Shown: positions 30,540 to 40,905 of the stretch, in pieces
Layout: each line of letters begins with the position of its first letter
Position numbering within the stretch: position 1 is the stretch's first letter
DNA from: Apricaphanius iberus
Lineage: Eukaryota; Chordata; Actinopteri; Cyprinodontiformes; Aphaniidae
Direction: 5' to 3'
DNA length: 64,000 nucleotides
NCBI GenBank assembly: GCA_028564705.1
Contig: JAPXFQ010000201.1
Span: 124,001-188,000 of the forward strand
Made by a program: the position numbers and the translations under genes
Notes under the pieces: model-generated
What the model saw: only the letters and a program-made list of their open reading frames with translations
What the model was told of the DNA's origin: nothing
The model's database searches: none

Positions 30540-33200
30540 TTTATGGGCTATTCTAATGGCTCATTTTTGTAATTAAAGTTTTCAAATTTGTTTTATAACA
30601 GTTACTCCAAACCTCTATACAGTAATTTAAGTATGACATGATTAAAGAGTGATACAAAATAAATAACGCTTTCTGATCAAGAAAAGGGCTACAGCGTTTC
30701 ATTACACCTACACCCTTTGCTAATTTTGTGCGCAGCTGGTTTATATGTGGTTTCCATGACAATTTTTCATCAATCACCACTCCTAGGAAATTAACAGTTA
30801 TTTGTATTGATGTATCTGATTTCCGATGACCAAATATTATAAATTTAATCTTATTAAAATTCAGTGATAATTTATGTATTTTAAACCATTGTTTCAGCTT
30901 CAGCATATCCTGAGTTATATTATTCAGTAGTTTCCCTAAATCCCCATCTGAAAACAAAATATTAGTATCATCCGTAAAAAGCATACATTTCATTTGCTCT
31001 GACAATTTACAAATATCATTAATGTAAAGTAAAAAGAATTTGGCCCCAAAATGGAGTCTTGTGGCACACCACATGTATTTTTTCTGTATATAGATTTATC
31101 CTGATCAATCTGTACAAATTGTTTCCTATCATGCAAATAACTTTTTAACCATTGATGTGAAATGCCTCTTATCCCATATTTTTTCCAGTTTATTTAATAC
31201 ATTGTGATGATCAGTGGTATCAAAAGCTTTCTGCAAGTCAATAAAAATTCCAATGATAAATTAATTTTTCTTCCATAAGCTCGATTAGCGCAAGTGATAT
31301 TGCTCTATCATGTCTTAAAACATAATGACTATCTTATAACAAGTTATTAGTTTCTATAAATTTAAGTAGTCTTGAAAACAGTTTTTATAATATTTTAGAT
31401 AGCTGTGGTAATAGTGAAACTGGTCGATAATTTGTGGAGCAATGCTGATCCCCTGATTTATATAAATGAATTACTTTGGCTGTTTTCATATCAGAGGGAA
31501 AATTTCCAAATCGGAATGAGAGATTGCATATATTTTTATAATTGGTTACCTGACTGTTCTCATATCAATATCATTCACATCCTGTGAAGTTTTATTATAA
31601 CATGTTTTATTTCTTGTTCATAAGTAGGTGCAAGAAACGTGGAATTTGAATTCCTATTTATCAAACCACACAATGGCTCTTTTTCAGTCTGAACATTTTT
31701 TGCTTATTCAGGTCTGATATTTACAAAAAAACTGTTGAATATTCCTGCAATTTCCTTTTTTTCAGTGATTACTTTATCCCTATCCATAAAATACTCAGGG
31801 TAACAAAAGCTACCAGTTGTGCCGCCAGTTATACAGTTAGTTGTCCTCCATATCCCTTGAATATGATTCTTTTTACTGTTAAGAAATTTAGCGTAGTAAT
31901 CCTTTTTACATTTCTTTTATATATTTATTAATTTTTTTAAATAATTTTTATACTTCCTTTCAAGTCAATAGTATTAAACTTAAGAAATTGTTTGTATACG
32001 TTAATTTTATTTTTACAAGCATTTAGTAGACCTTTTGTTATCCATAGGGTATTTAACTGATTTGTCTTGTTACTTTTTCTACATGGACAATTTTTATTAA
32101 ATAGCAGGATGAATACATCCATAAAAGAGCTGTAAGCTATGTTAACATCTTGCTGATCATAAATACTTTAGCAGTCACATAAGGATAAATCATTCTTTAG
32201 GTCTTTTAATGACTGTTCTGTTATACTCCTATGATACTTTATACTGTTTACCTTCTTTGACACATAATTCCTATCCCAGACCATAAGAACTGGAACATGG
32301 TCACTTATATCATTTATCAATATCCCGCTCATTATTTTATCATCCAAAATATTCGACAATATATTACTGTATCAATTAAAGTAGCACTACTATACACTAT
32401 TCTTGTTGGCTTTGTGATTAGTGGATACATATTTATACTAAATACAGTATCAATGAAATTATCTGTATCTTTATATCTTTTACCATTTAGTAGGTCTATG
32501 TTAAAATCACCACAAAGTACAATATCTTTTTTATTGTTTTAATATTAAATAATCTATCCATTCAGGTGCTGAATAATTGAACATCTGAGCCTGGAGCTCT
32601 GTAAAAGCTTGCCAAAACATTTCTCCTTTCATGCACTACAAGTTCTATAGTAAAACATTCAAATAAACCTTCCACCGTTACTGACATATTATCAATCATT
32701 TTACAGTCCATATTTCTGTCGATGTACAGAACCACTCGCCCTCCTTTTTTCTTGTGTGGTCTATAAATGCAAAACATTTAATAGCCATCCATTACAAAGT
32801 GCGTTCCTTTATCTACCTTTAACCACGTCTCTGATACTGCTAATATTTTAAATTTAGATTTTAATTGCGACAAGTAATCTTTGATGTGTTCAAAATGACA
32901 ATAGACTGTTGAAATTAATTTCTGATATCTTATTATCCAATGTTATTGATTCTCTATTTCTCTATAGTATGCACAATTAACACTTCCACTGATAATATTA
33001 TTATCTGGGTGAATTCAACCTATTTTGAGACATATCGGGAAAGTCACTATTCAAATCTGACAGGTCCTCAGATGAGGACGAATGATCACTATCATAATTG
33101 GGCATACTACTCAGTTTTTCAGAACATAACATCAGGAGAATAGGGTGTATGGTCAGCGAGTAAAGGCCAAAAACAATTAAACAAAAAAACACACCAAAAT
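30540..33200 (-). pseudogene. LINE ORF2 (endonuclease plus reverse transcriptase), decayed
   Basis: Minus-strand reading, with many stops and shifts, gives the endonuclease first: FKILAVSETWLKVDKGTHF (about 32815-32870), KKKGGRVVLYIDRNMD near 32715-32760, DIVLCGDFNIDLLNG near 32490-32530, and NDISDHVPVLM near 32280-32320. The RT follows: QWLKSYLHDRKQF near 31120-31160, GVPQDSILGP at 31041-31070 and the catalytic box MLFTDDTNIL near 30960-30990 (usual F/YADD has T for A), then KLSLNFNKIKFIIFG and FLGVVIDEKLSWKPHINQL. Its 3' end is near 30540. This is a jockey/CR1/L2-superfamily type LINE. An L1-type ORF1 lies upstream on the same strand. Dead. Confidence 0.85.
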
Positions 33201-33602
33201 CAACCTAACCCGTCAAAAGGAACAGATACACACACCCACACACATATAGACCATTTAAAACAAGACATAAATAAGAGAGAAAAAATATCTGCAGGCCTTG
33301 ACTACGATACTATGCATAACTTTATTAAATATTCTTATCTCTGCCAATTTAAACAATTGACATTCCTCGTTGGTATTAAATTATCCGCAAAACGGCAAGT
33401 CATACAACAGTCAGCTTGTCAGCCACTGCCATGTTTCGACACTGTCACTCTTTATGGCCATGATTTACGGCACAGACAAAAACAAAAACCCTGCTCTAAC
33501 TTACCATAATAATATACAGTTTATCAACTAAGGTTGATAGGTTAAATATAATTTAAGATTATCAAACATAAAGTCAGTATTTAATTGTAGGGAGGAAATT
33601 GC

Positions 33603-34391
33603 TTACTTTGCCGTACTGGGAAGATCTTTCAAAAAAGCTTCCGCGTCTTTAGAGCTTCGGAAAAGCTTTGCCTTTCCATCCACCAGTACTTTTAGGGTGC
33701 TCGGGTAAACCAAGGAACATTTCACTTCGGCGACCTGGAGCTTCTTTTTCACGTTGTCAAATTCCCGTCGTTTCTTGACAGTCTGTGGACTGAAATCCGG
33801 ATAAATGAAGACTGGAACTCCTCCAAATGATAGACTTTCTTTTTCTTTGGCCAAGCGAAGAATCTTCTCCTTGTCCTGGTCGTTGGCAAACTTCACAAGG
33901 ATAGGTCTGGAACGACCAGTTGAGGACTTGGCGTAGGATGTCGAAGTCCGGTGAGCCCTCTCAACCATCAATGCTGTAGGAAAGTTCTCCTTCCCAAAGA
34001 TAGTGGGGATCAGCTTCTGACTCACAATGGCCACCATGTCAGTCGTTTTGCTCTTTTCAGGGATATTAACAAAACAAAGGTTGGATCTTCTGCTGCGGTT
34101 ATCGAGATCCTCCACTTTCATCTTCAGGTAAGCATTGTCCTCCTCCAATGTAACCACTCTTCTCAAGAGTTTGGCCATGTCATCCTCATTTGTGTTTACC
34201 CTTTCTTGTAATTCCGTAACTTGGCCTGTAACCACATTTAGCGATTGTTGGATATCCTTTAGACCTGACTGAACAATTACCCACTTGGACCTGACAATTT
34301 TCAGGTCCAAGTGGGTAATTACTTCGGTAGAGATTTGCTCTTTCATTTGATGAATTGCTTCCCAGATTGAAGTTAGCATCACATCAGCCAT
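33603..34391 (-). CDS. LINE ORF1 protein, L1 type (262 aa), open
   Basis: This is an RNA-binding, chaperone-like ORF1 product. ATG at 34391 starts MADVMLTSIWEAIHQMKEQI; the frame is open to a stop after LPSTAK. Residues about 40-105 form a heptad-rich coiled coil (LQERVNTNEDDMAKLLRRVV..). DNRSRRSNLCFVNIPEKS at about 105-122 starts the RRM-like domain, and a C-terminal domain follows (RPILVKFANDQDKEKILRLA, then FIYPDFSPQTVKKRREF). This is the order of vertebrate L1 ORF1p. It remains open while the ORF2 downstream has many stops. Residues 24-39 are encoded by a perfect DNA inverted repeat (34275-34320). ORF1 and ORF2 may be one element or two nested ones, as 410 bp between them are unassigned. 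Confidence 0.85.
   Translation of the reverse strand: MADVMLTSIWEAIHQMKEQISTEVITHLDLKIVRSKWVIVQSGLKDIQQSLNVVTGQVTELQERVNTNEDDMAKLLRRVVTLEEDNAYLKMKVEDLDNRSRRSNLCFVNIPEKSKTTDMVAIVSQKLIPTIFGKENFPTALMVERAHRTSTSYAKSSTGRSRPILVKFANDQDKEKILRLAKEKESLSFGGVPVFIYPDFSPQTVKKRREFDNVKKKLQVAEVKCSLVYPSTLKVLVDGKAKLFRSSKDAEAFLKDLPSTAK
34275..34320. repeat. Perfect 20-bp inverted repeat with 6-nt loop inside LINE ORF1
   Basis: AATTACCCACTTGGACCTGA (34275-34294) is followed by CAATTT and then by its exact reverse complement at 34301-34320. It lies in the ORF1 coding sequence without breaking the frame. Confidence 0.97.
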
Positions 34392-34584
34392 AACACTCTG
34401 ATTGGGAAGTTGTGCCAGATTTGGAAAAGAGCTTTGGTTATGAAAGAGTCCTCCAAGTAATCAGTGGCTTTACTCTCATATACCACGAGACATCAGGCTC
34501 GGTCTAAATGAGCGATTAAACTGACCTGCCTTCAATGCTCAAGCAGCTGCGGCCATCATTGTCCTGTCCTTCTAGCGGAAGGGT

Positions 34585-34593
34585 CCTTATATA
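34585..34593 (-). promoter_or_regulatory. TATA-box-like motif upstream of LINE ORF1
   Basis: Minus strand TATATAAGG lies about 195 bp upstream of the ORF1 start, just after a CAGAGTC and before a GGACCCTTCCGC segment. LINEs usually have internal promoters, so this may belong to other inserted DNA. Motif only. Confidence 0.25.
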
Positions 34594-34669
34594 GACTCTG
34601 TTCCCTCCCCTTCCTGTGGGAGTGGGATTTTCGTCTTCTCCTGTAGAGCTAGAATGTGGATTAGCACGA

Positions 34670-34840
34670 CCCAATGGCTGTGTGTAACCCGATACCTTTG
34701 AGGATACTGTTACAGTAATCAAGGCGACTAGAGATAAATGCATGGATGAGTTTTTCTAGGTCTTGTTGCGTCATCATTCCGTTAATCCTAGAAATGTTCC
34801 TCAGGTGATAGAAAGCTGACCTTGAGCCGCATCCCCATAC
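34670..34840 (-). pseudogene. LINE reverse transcriptase C-terminal fragment
   Basis: The minus frame from about 34835 reads SAFYHLRNISRINGMMTQQD then LEKLIHAFISSRLDYCNSIL, the well-conserved thumb region of fish L2-like LINE ORF2 proteins. The piece is isolated, on the same strand as the LINE at 30540-34391 but upstream of it, so it belongs to another copy. Truncated on both sides. Confidence 0.82.
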
Positions 34841-35640
34841 GACAGGGCTCTACAAGGGCGAACCGATCGTGGAGGCATGGCGCGCTGGCGGTAGAGGACA
34901 GAAGGACACATGAAAGACCGAACCTAGGAAATGATGCTGACGGTGGAGTTAAGATAACCCGAGAGCAAAACCCGGGGACTCCAGAGAAGTATTTGCTTAA
35001 AACCTAAAAAGAGGGAGCCGGTGTTCTGACAAAATGGCACACCCTTTCCGAATACACACCGTAAGACAAGTTACCTAACCTATCTTGACCCACAAGTTCT
35101 ATGCCCTGACCCCAAGGTCACAGAAGGATGAAAATATACATAATATAAGTTGATTTGAACAGATTTTTAGAACACCGGTTTTTGTTTTTTTTACTGCGGA
35201 GCATGCGCATTAGCCAAAAGTATGTCACCAGCTACCTTTAAATATGCAAAACATCCTTAACCCAATGTTCTTCAGAGCGTGCCTTATTTTTTGGTTTTAC
35301 ATCCTCAAGCCTTCATTCTTATGTACACAATAGAATTACAAACCAAATCCCTTTGTTTAATTGAGACAACATATTAGACTTCTACGCATGACTTAACAGA
35401 CCTCCGCTGTAATGACCCACATTAGGAACAGGAGTCCACATGCGCCATGGTTGAACCAACTATCGAAATAAACCATTTGCCGGATCGGAACAAAACTTTG
35501 ATACGAATGAGTTTGATCGGGTCAGAACAATCTGAATGGCATGTTTACATGAAGCATTTTATTCCGATCAGGCTTTTAATCTGATTACTTGTGTCCATGT
35601 AAACGTAGCTACTGATGGGTATACCGTTCCACCAGATCCC
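34841..35640. other. Unassigned; possible MITE end near 35440-35610
   Basis: CATGTTTACATGAAGC, TTCCGATCAG and GTGTCCATGTAAACGTAG near 35530-35610 resemble the end of a common fish MITE with the theme ..ATGTAAAC... Nothing else recognised. Confidence 0.35.
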
Positions 35641-35650
35641 TCTGTGCAGG

Positions 35651-36245
35651 GTGACATGACAGCTCGCCCCCATTAGGGGGCACCATTCTGAAGCCACAGA
35701 GAAGGGAACCATGTCACTGGACGACCCCTCCGATGAGGAAGCTTGAACGGCAGAAGCGGGAAGCTCTGGACAGAACGGGGTATGCTTGGGGTGGAGTGGA
35801 TATAGAAAGGAGATTGCAAAGATGGACTCTGGTAGTGGAGCAACTCAAGGGGATACCCTTGTGACGTAGCGCACGCTGGAGCCGCGCCACGATCCAGCTG
35901 GATATGTCGTGGCCCAGAGCAGCTACCGAGGGAGCTTGGTCGGCACAAGCAATGGCGTGGAGGGGCCAGCTCAAGTTAGAGGGGGAAGATCCGAGGTTGA
36001 GGCAAGTGAAGCGGAGAGGGAGAATGTGGAGGTTGAAGTGAGTGGCATGGGAAACGAATCCGGCTGGGAGATCTGGGGAGAACTGGCAGAAGTTGGGGGG
36101 AGACGAGCCGGAATCCCACATAGCGAGAAGCGAGGTGGACCACGGACTCGGGGAAAGCCCCGACCGATACTTGGCGGACCACGCCGAGCGTGAGGAGATC
36201 CATGCTGGGTACAATGAAAGCAGAGACGTGAAGCGAGGTAAGTGA
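35651..36245 (+). pseudogene. Unrecognised coding-like segment ending at a strong splice donor
   Basis: One plus-strand frame runs from 35651 to 36245 with only two stops, both TGA where CGA (Arg) would fit by CpG decay (about 35862 and 36039). The translation is protein-like: RKLERQKREALDRTGYAWGG, then RLQRWTLVVEQLKGIPL, QLDMSWPRAATEGAWSAQAM and GENWQKLGGDEPES. It ends at GAAGCGAG|GTAAGTGAG, an excellent donor at 36238; a possible acceptor (CTCTGTGCAG) lies just before 35649. I do not recognise the family. It could be an exon of a mobile-element gene or of a dead host gene. Confidence 0.45.
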
Positions 36246-36355
36246 GCAAACACGCGCAGAAGTAAAAACTGATCATGAAAACGAACGAGATAGACGAGAA
36301 ATGAGAGGCAGGCAGGGTTTATATGTGTACAGAAGCATGATTAGAGATGTGAGGG

Positions 36356-36456
36356 AGGCACGAGGTGCCAGGCACGAGGCACGAGGTGCCAGGCACGAGG
36401 CACGAGGTGCCAGGCACGAGGCACGAGGTGCCAGGCACGAGGCACGAGGTGCCAGG
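36356..36456 (+). repeat. 21-bp tandem repeat, about 4.6 copies
   Basis: The unit is GAGGTGCCAGGCACGAGGCAC, starting at 36362, 36383, 36404, 36425 and partly 36446. Copies are identical. The unit is divisible by three, so a frame reads repeated PGTRHEV. Each unit contains the palindromic GTGCCAGGCAC. Confidence 0.97.
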
Positions 36457-36599
36457 TGAGACGAGTTTAAGACTGATTAGGACGTACAAAGCGGGTTTTA
36501 GGTGTTGTCCTGCTCCTGAACCTGAGTCAACTTTGTTAACTCCATTTTAAACCAAAGTTGAGGTTGCCCTCAAGAAGAAGTGAGCAATCCATGTGATTA

Positions 36600-36945
36600 G
36601 CCAAAACCGAGAAAAAGGGATGAAACCTTTGGATATGTATAAAGACTTTTATTATAAATCTACCATCAGGATCTGCAACTGTGTCTATTAGCTAGCCTAC
36701 TTTAAAATTAATATTTTGATTTTTCAATATTGCTACTCCCCGTTGTCTAGAGTTAAAGCATGAAGAAAATGCATTAGGATACTAAGGTGATTTAAGATCA
36801 TCTGCAGCTGAGCTTGATTTATGAGTTTCCTGTAGTAAGACGACATCTGCCTTCAATCTTTCAAGATAGATAAAAATCTTAATTCTTTTATTTTTATTGC
36901 CAGATCCATGAATTTTCCATGTTAGAAATTTGACAGAATTAATGG
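36600..36945 (-). pseudogene. L1/Tx1-type LINE endonuclease fragment
   Basis: The minus frame from about 36940 reads VKFLTWKIHGSGNKNKRIKI, then LERLKADVVLLQETHKSSSA, then CFNSRQRGVAIL and RFIIKV. This is the start of the apurinic-type endonuclease of an L1/Tx1 ORF2 (the QETH motif carries an active-site residue). It has several stops and is cut at about 36600. It is on the same strand as the ORF1 at 33603-34391, which is of L1 type, so one older L1-like element may underlie the region. Confidence 0.8.
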
Positions 36946-37034
36946 AGTAAAAATAAACGTTAGAGATTTCATATCACCAAGGAAGCTGATAAATACAAGT
37001 GCAATCTTGGATTGATCATGGAGATGGCTGACTG

Positions 37035-37799
37035 ACCCCTAAATTCCACTACACACGCTCCGCCCCACCACGCATACCGCAGCGTTTCTCTGCCCGTGTT
37101 AATTTATACTGCAGGCCCCCCATGTCCGCTCAGCTCCGCTTTGGAGGAGCCCAGAGGTGCTCAAAGACGCATGCGCGGGAATAACAGAAATACGAAAGTC
37201 AGATCAAAACTATTCATACTTGGAAGACGAACAGAAAACAACGGCTACTTCTCTTTATTAATATTCTTTGTCAAAATATCTCCACAAACAGAATGAGCTT
37301 CTATTCATCCATTTTCTCCTCCTGGTTTTCTGTCATATACGACAACGTACTTCGTCACCCACATGCCTACTGCAGGAAATGACATTTCAGAATTAAATAA
37401 GTTTAAATAATGTTTTATTTTATTATGCGTGTAATTTATGTATAAACACACACAATTATTTTAGACAACATATATGTATAAATCTAAGAGAGATTATATT
37501 AGTAAAGCTATGTATACAAAGAAAAATGTAGTCTGCCTTTACAGATTTATTTTTGATAAACCGGATTTTCTCCATGTTCTGTATCCTGTTCTGCTTTGTT
37601 ATTTATTTAAATGACTGTGAACTTGCTCCGGCGTCCAGCAAAATTTGATTCAATCCTATTTTTGCCGGAGGGCGAAACGGTGGCCGGCACCCTGTGCCAC
37701 TCGGCGGCGGTAGTGGAAATGCTGTTTTTCACTACAATGGGATGGTTTTTTCTGCGGCGTGCTTGGCGGAGCGACGCGCATGCAGTGGAATTTAGGGGT
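37035..37799. mobile_element. Small DNA element with 15-bp-plus inverted ends
   Basis: The left end is ACCCCTAAATTCCACTACAC and the right end, read inward, ACCCCTAAATTCCACTGCAT, with further partial similarity (CGCTCCGCC..CAxGC..ACCGCAG). I could not find a clear target duplication, so the superfamily is open. The interior has no recognised gene. Confidence 0.7.
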
Positions 37800-39640
37800 G
37801 AGTCCCAAAGCAGAGACACTGGGAGAAGAATAGAAGAAAGTCATGGATGCGTTAAAGATAAGAGTGTGATAGAGATTATGCTAAGAGAAAAAAGTGTGTG
37901 AGTGATAGAGGAAGTGATAGTTGAAAAAAAAAGTGACAGAGAATTGGTGACATACATGTGAAATAGAGAGAAAAAAGAACCCAGAAACCAGTGCATACCC
38001 TTAGCCCCTCCCTCATCTACAAACGTAAACAGCCTGCTGTGCTTATATTAGATTATAGTTTATATAATAGTTTATACATTATAGTTGTCTGATAAAACAA
38101 TTCCTATCTAGACCCTGTTAGATGATTCATAGGGCGCTTTCACATGGTACGGGAGTCCGTACTCGGGTACGGTATTTGGTCAAAATCCACTTATTTCGTA
38201 CCATGTGAACACAGACTGTACCGTGCCAGGATACGGTCAGAGAGACCTGCCTTGGAGGTAGTATCCGAGTCCAGGTACGAGCGGCCACGTATCATGTGAA
38301 CACAACCCGTACTCTGGCCGTACTCAAGACAATAGACGCGCTCCACGCGGAAATGAGGATACCGCCGGCCGAAATTACAGAATCACCTCGCGACCATACA
38401 AATACCAAAACAACGCGATTCAAGCATCCCACAGCAACACAGCAGGTTACAAAACGGCGGGTTTACTACAACACTCACCCTGTAGATGGCTTCAGGTAGC
38501 AGCTGACCAGTAGACCAGTTTGTTTACATTCTAGGCTGTCACTCGTTTTATGACGTCGGTACTTCTCACTCCCTTGTTTGTTGGAGAACTACAGACTTAT
38601 TTGTATACCGCCACCTGCTGTTTATTTGTAGTAAAACACTGGATTCAAATACGGGCAGAGATCCGTGACATATGAACAGAAAAAATTAGCATTTTCTCTG
38701 GCCGTTTTCTGGTACGGCCACACATGTGAAAACGGCCATAAAGCCAAGGAGTTAGCTGGAAGGCCCCTAAACAGCTGTCCATTAACATACACAGTAGCTG
38801 TAGCCCTGCTGCATTCACTGATATAGTTCTTCCTGATTGGAAATAACTCGCGTCTTCCATCCAGAGTATTTTTCGGATATTGATCATTAATGCTGTAATT
38901 CATCCCCCCCAGCTCTCTGCCTTGTCCTCTGACTTGTTTTTTCTGTTTAAAATGTTGAAATTTAGCAACAATTGGCTGTTGTTGTGTTTCTTACCTCTGA
39001 GCCGGTGGACACGGTGAAAAGTGTTTCATTACACTGTCTTTCTGCGTTTCATTTTCTGCAGCGATTCCCTCAGAGCTTGAAGCTCTTTGTGTAGAACTTC
39101 AAGCAGAACAAGACGGGCATCTAGGGTGGTTAACTTCTTATCTATCTATGGTATAGAGTTGGTGGATGTTCTAGCCTCAGAACAGGTGCCTTTCTGGGAT
39201 GGTTTGCTCTTCGGCGTGTCACATGCAGGTTTTCATGGCTCGCTCATAACAATGTTGTCAAAGATCTTGTTTTTTGAATAAAAAAAAAAGCATTAAGAGA
39301 AAAAAAAAGCATTTACTGCATGTTGGTTCAAACTCATTATTATTGGCTTGTTTTTACCTGAGTTTGCTTGTTTGTTTTACCAGTAAACTGCCATTTTACT
39401 TACACACAGCTCCCGCCAGATCTCAGCAGCTCATCTCTCTCCTCAGTTTCATGACAGTCTCGAAATTACCCAAACCTTAGATTCATTATCAAATCTGGAC
39501 CTCTTGGGTGATAATTCTGAGACAGTAAAATGTAAACATAAATGAATTTTTGAGATTTTATAGATGATTGATTTTTTTTGTCAATACCAGTTGATGGTAC
39601 AAAAATGATGCATTGTATTTTTTAAGATAGTTCAGCAGAT
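37800..39640. other. Mostly unassigned; transposon-like end near 38130-38300
   Basis: GGGCGCTTTCACATGGTACG and nearby GTACCATGTGAACACAG, GGTACGAGCGG and CATGTGAACACAACCCGTAC form alternating inverted motifs typical of a DNA-transposon subterminal region. No partner end identified. The remainder has no recognised gene. Confidence 0.35.
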
Positions 39641-39641
39641 A

Positions 39642-39935
39642 TGGGGGGAACACTGGCTCAGGAGTTAGGAGTTTGTTTAGTAATCAGAGGGTTGCCAGTT
39701 CGAGCCCCAGCTGCCTCAGTCGTTGTGCCCTTGGGCAAGACACTTCACAGCTACCTACCGGTGGTGGTCAGAAGGTGGCACCAGTGTGTGGAAGCCTTAC
39801 CTCTGTCAGTGTGTCCCAGGGCAGCTGTTGCTACAGCGTAGCTTACCATCAATAGTAAATGACTGTATGTAGTGTGATGTGCTTTGGGGTCCATAGGGAC
39901 TAAATAAAGCGCTGTACAGGGCATTGACCATTTTT
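39642..39935 (+). repeat. tRNA-derived SINE, full length
   Basis: The head is AACACTGGCTCAGGAGTTAG (A box) and TTGCCAGTTCGAGCCCC (B box near 39693-39709). The body has CCTTGGGCAAGACACTTCAC and GTGTGTCCCAGGGCAGC, and the 3' part ATGTGCTTTGGGGTCCATAG then TAAATAAAGCGCTGTACAGG. The best copy of this family here. Confidence 0.92.
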
Positions 39936-40194
39936 TACATCTGTCTTGTAATAAAACAGATGCAGGTTTCTGAAAAACAAGCATAATAAGTGATTAAAAG
40001 ACAGAATTTTGTGGTAGTAGTGATGTGTGCTGCATGTAATTAAAGCTTAGGTGACTGTATGTAAAGTCAGGAATAAATTAAGTACACCCTCTTTGTTGTA
40101 AGGTTTTAGAAATGTGTAAAATAATCTAGCAACCACAAGAAGTAAAGAATGGTAAAAATGCCTGTACTTGTTTTGTCTTTATCTTTTCCAGAGG

Positions 40195-40330
40195 ACCCCA
40201 AAGTGCTTTACGTTATATTCATTTATTCATTCATTCACACACACCGATGGTGGTGAACCAAATGTGGCCACAGCTGTCATGGGGCAGACTGACGGAAGCG
40301 AGGCTGCCATAATCTGTTTCTACACCCTCA
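40195..40330 (-). repeat. SINE 3' fragment
   Basis: On the minus strand: CGCTTCCGTCAGTCTGCCCC, ATGACAGCTGTGGCCACATT and GTAAAGCACTTTGGGGTCCT. Only the 3' half of the SINE family at 39642. Confidence 0.72.
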
Positions 40331-40554
40331 TTAATTATTAATCACAGATGGACACAAAACTGTGAGAAGTGTGCGCTGCTTCTATAGGATCGGGGAGAGA
40401 AGTAGCATCCAGGTGCAGCCAATCAGACAGACTTGATCATCACAAAGGTCTGGAGCAAGCAGACGTGTTCTCTCAGTGGTAACGATGAAACATATCAGCA
40501 ATGACCTCAGAGAAACAATCACTGCTACCTAACAATATAATAACTAACACAGGC

Positions 40555-40905
40555 CAAGCTTTAGATAGAAGCTCCACCTGGTCTGGCGTCCTGGTTGGCT
40601 GCGGGGACTTGTTGACCTGGAGGCATCGACTGCGATGAAGCTCCCAGTGACCGAACATCCTCCATGTGCTGTTATCAACTTTTTACTTTCTTTAATATAG
40701 AAAGTACATCAGTTTTTCTGTTCATTCTGTGTCTCTTTTCAAATCTCCACGCTGTTGTGGAAGATGGTCAATTGTACTGAGCCAGGTTCTGCTTCAGGTT
40801 CTGCTGGAGGTTTCTTCTTGTTAAAACAGAGTTTTTGCTCTGTCCTCCACTGTTGTTGTATGTTTGCTCACTATGAAGATTGCTGTTGTTGCTCACAAGC
40901 CACCT
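40555..40905 (+). repeat. L2-type LINE 3' UTR fragment
   Basis: AGAAGCTCCACCTGGTCTGG, CATCCTCCATG, TCTGCTGGAGGTTTCTTCTT and GTTTGCTCACTATGA align with the UTR at 54780-55070. The final tail is missing. Confidence 0.78.

Noticed and set aside
33603..34391. Host gene (L1 transposase-domain-containing protein)
   Set aside because: Lies on the same strand just upstream of LINE ORF2 remains, with the usual element length; I keep it as LINE ORF1.
36356..36456. CRISPR-like array
   Set aside because: The 21-bp repeats are contiguous without spacers and sit in a fish genome; it is a minisatellite.
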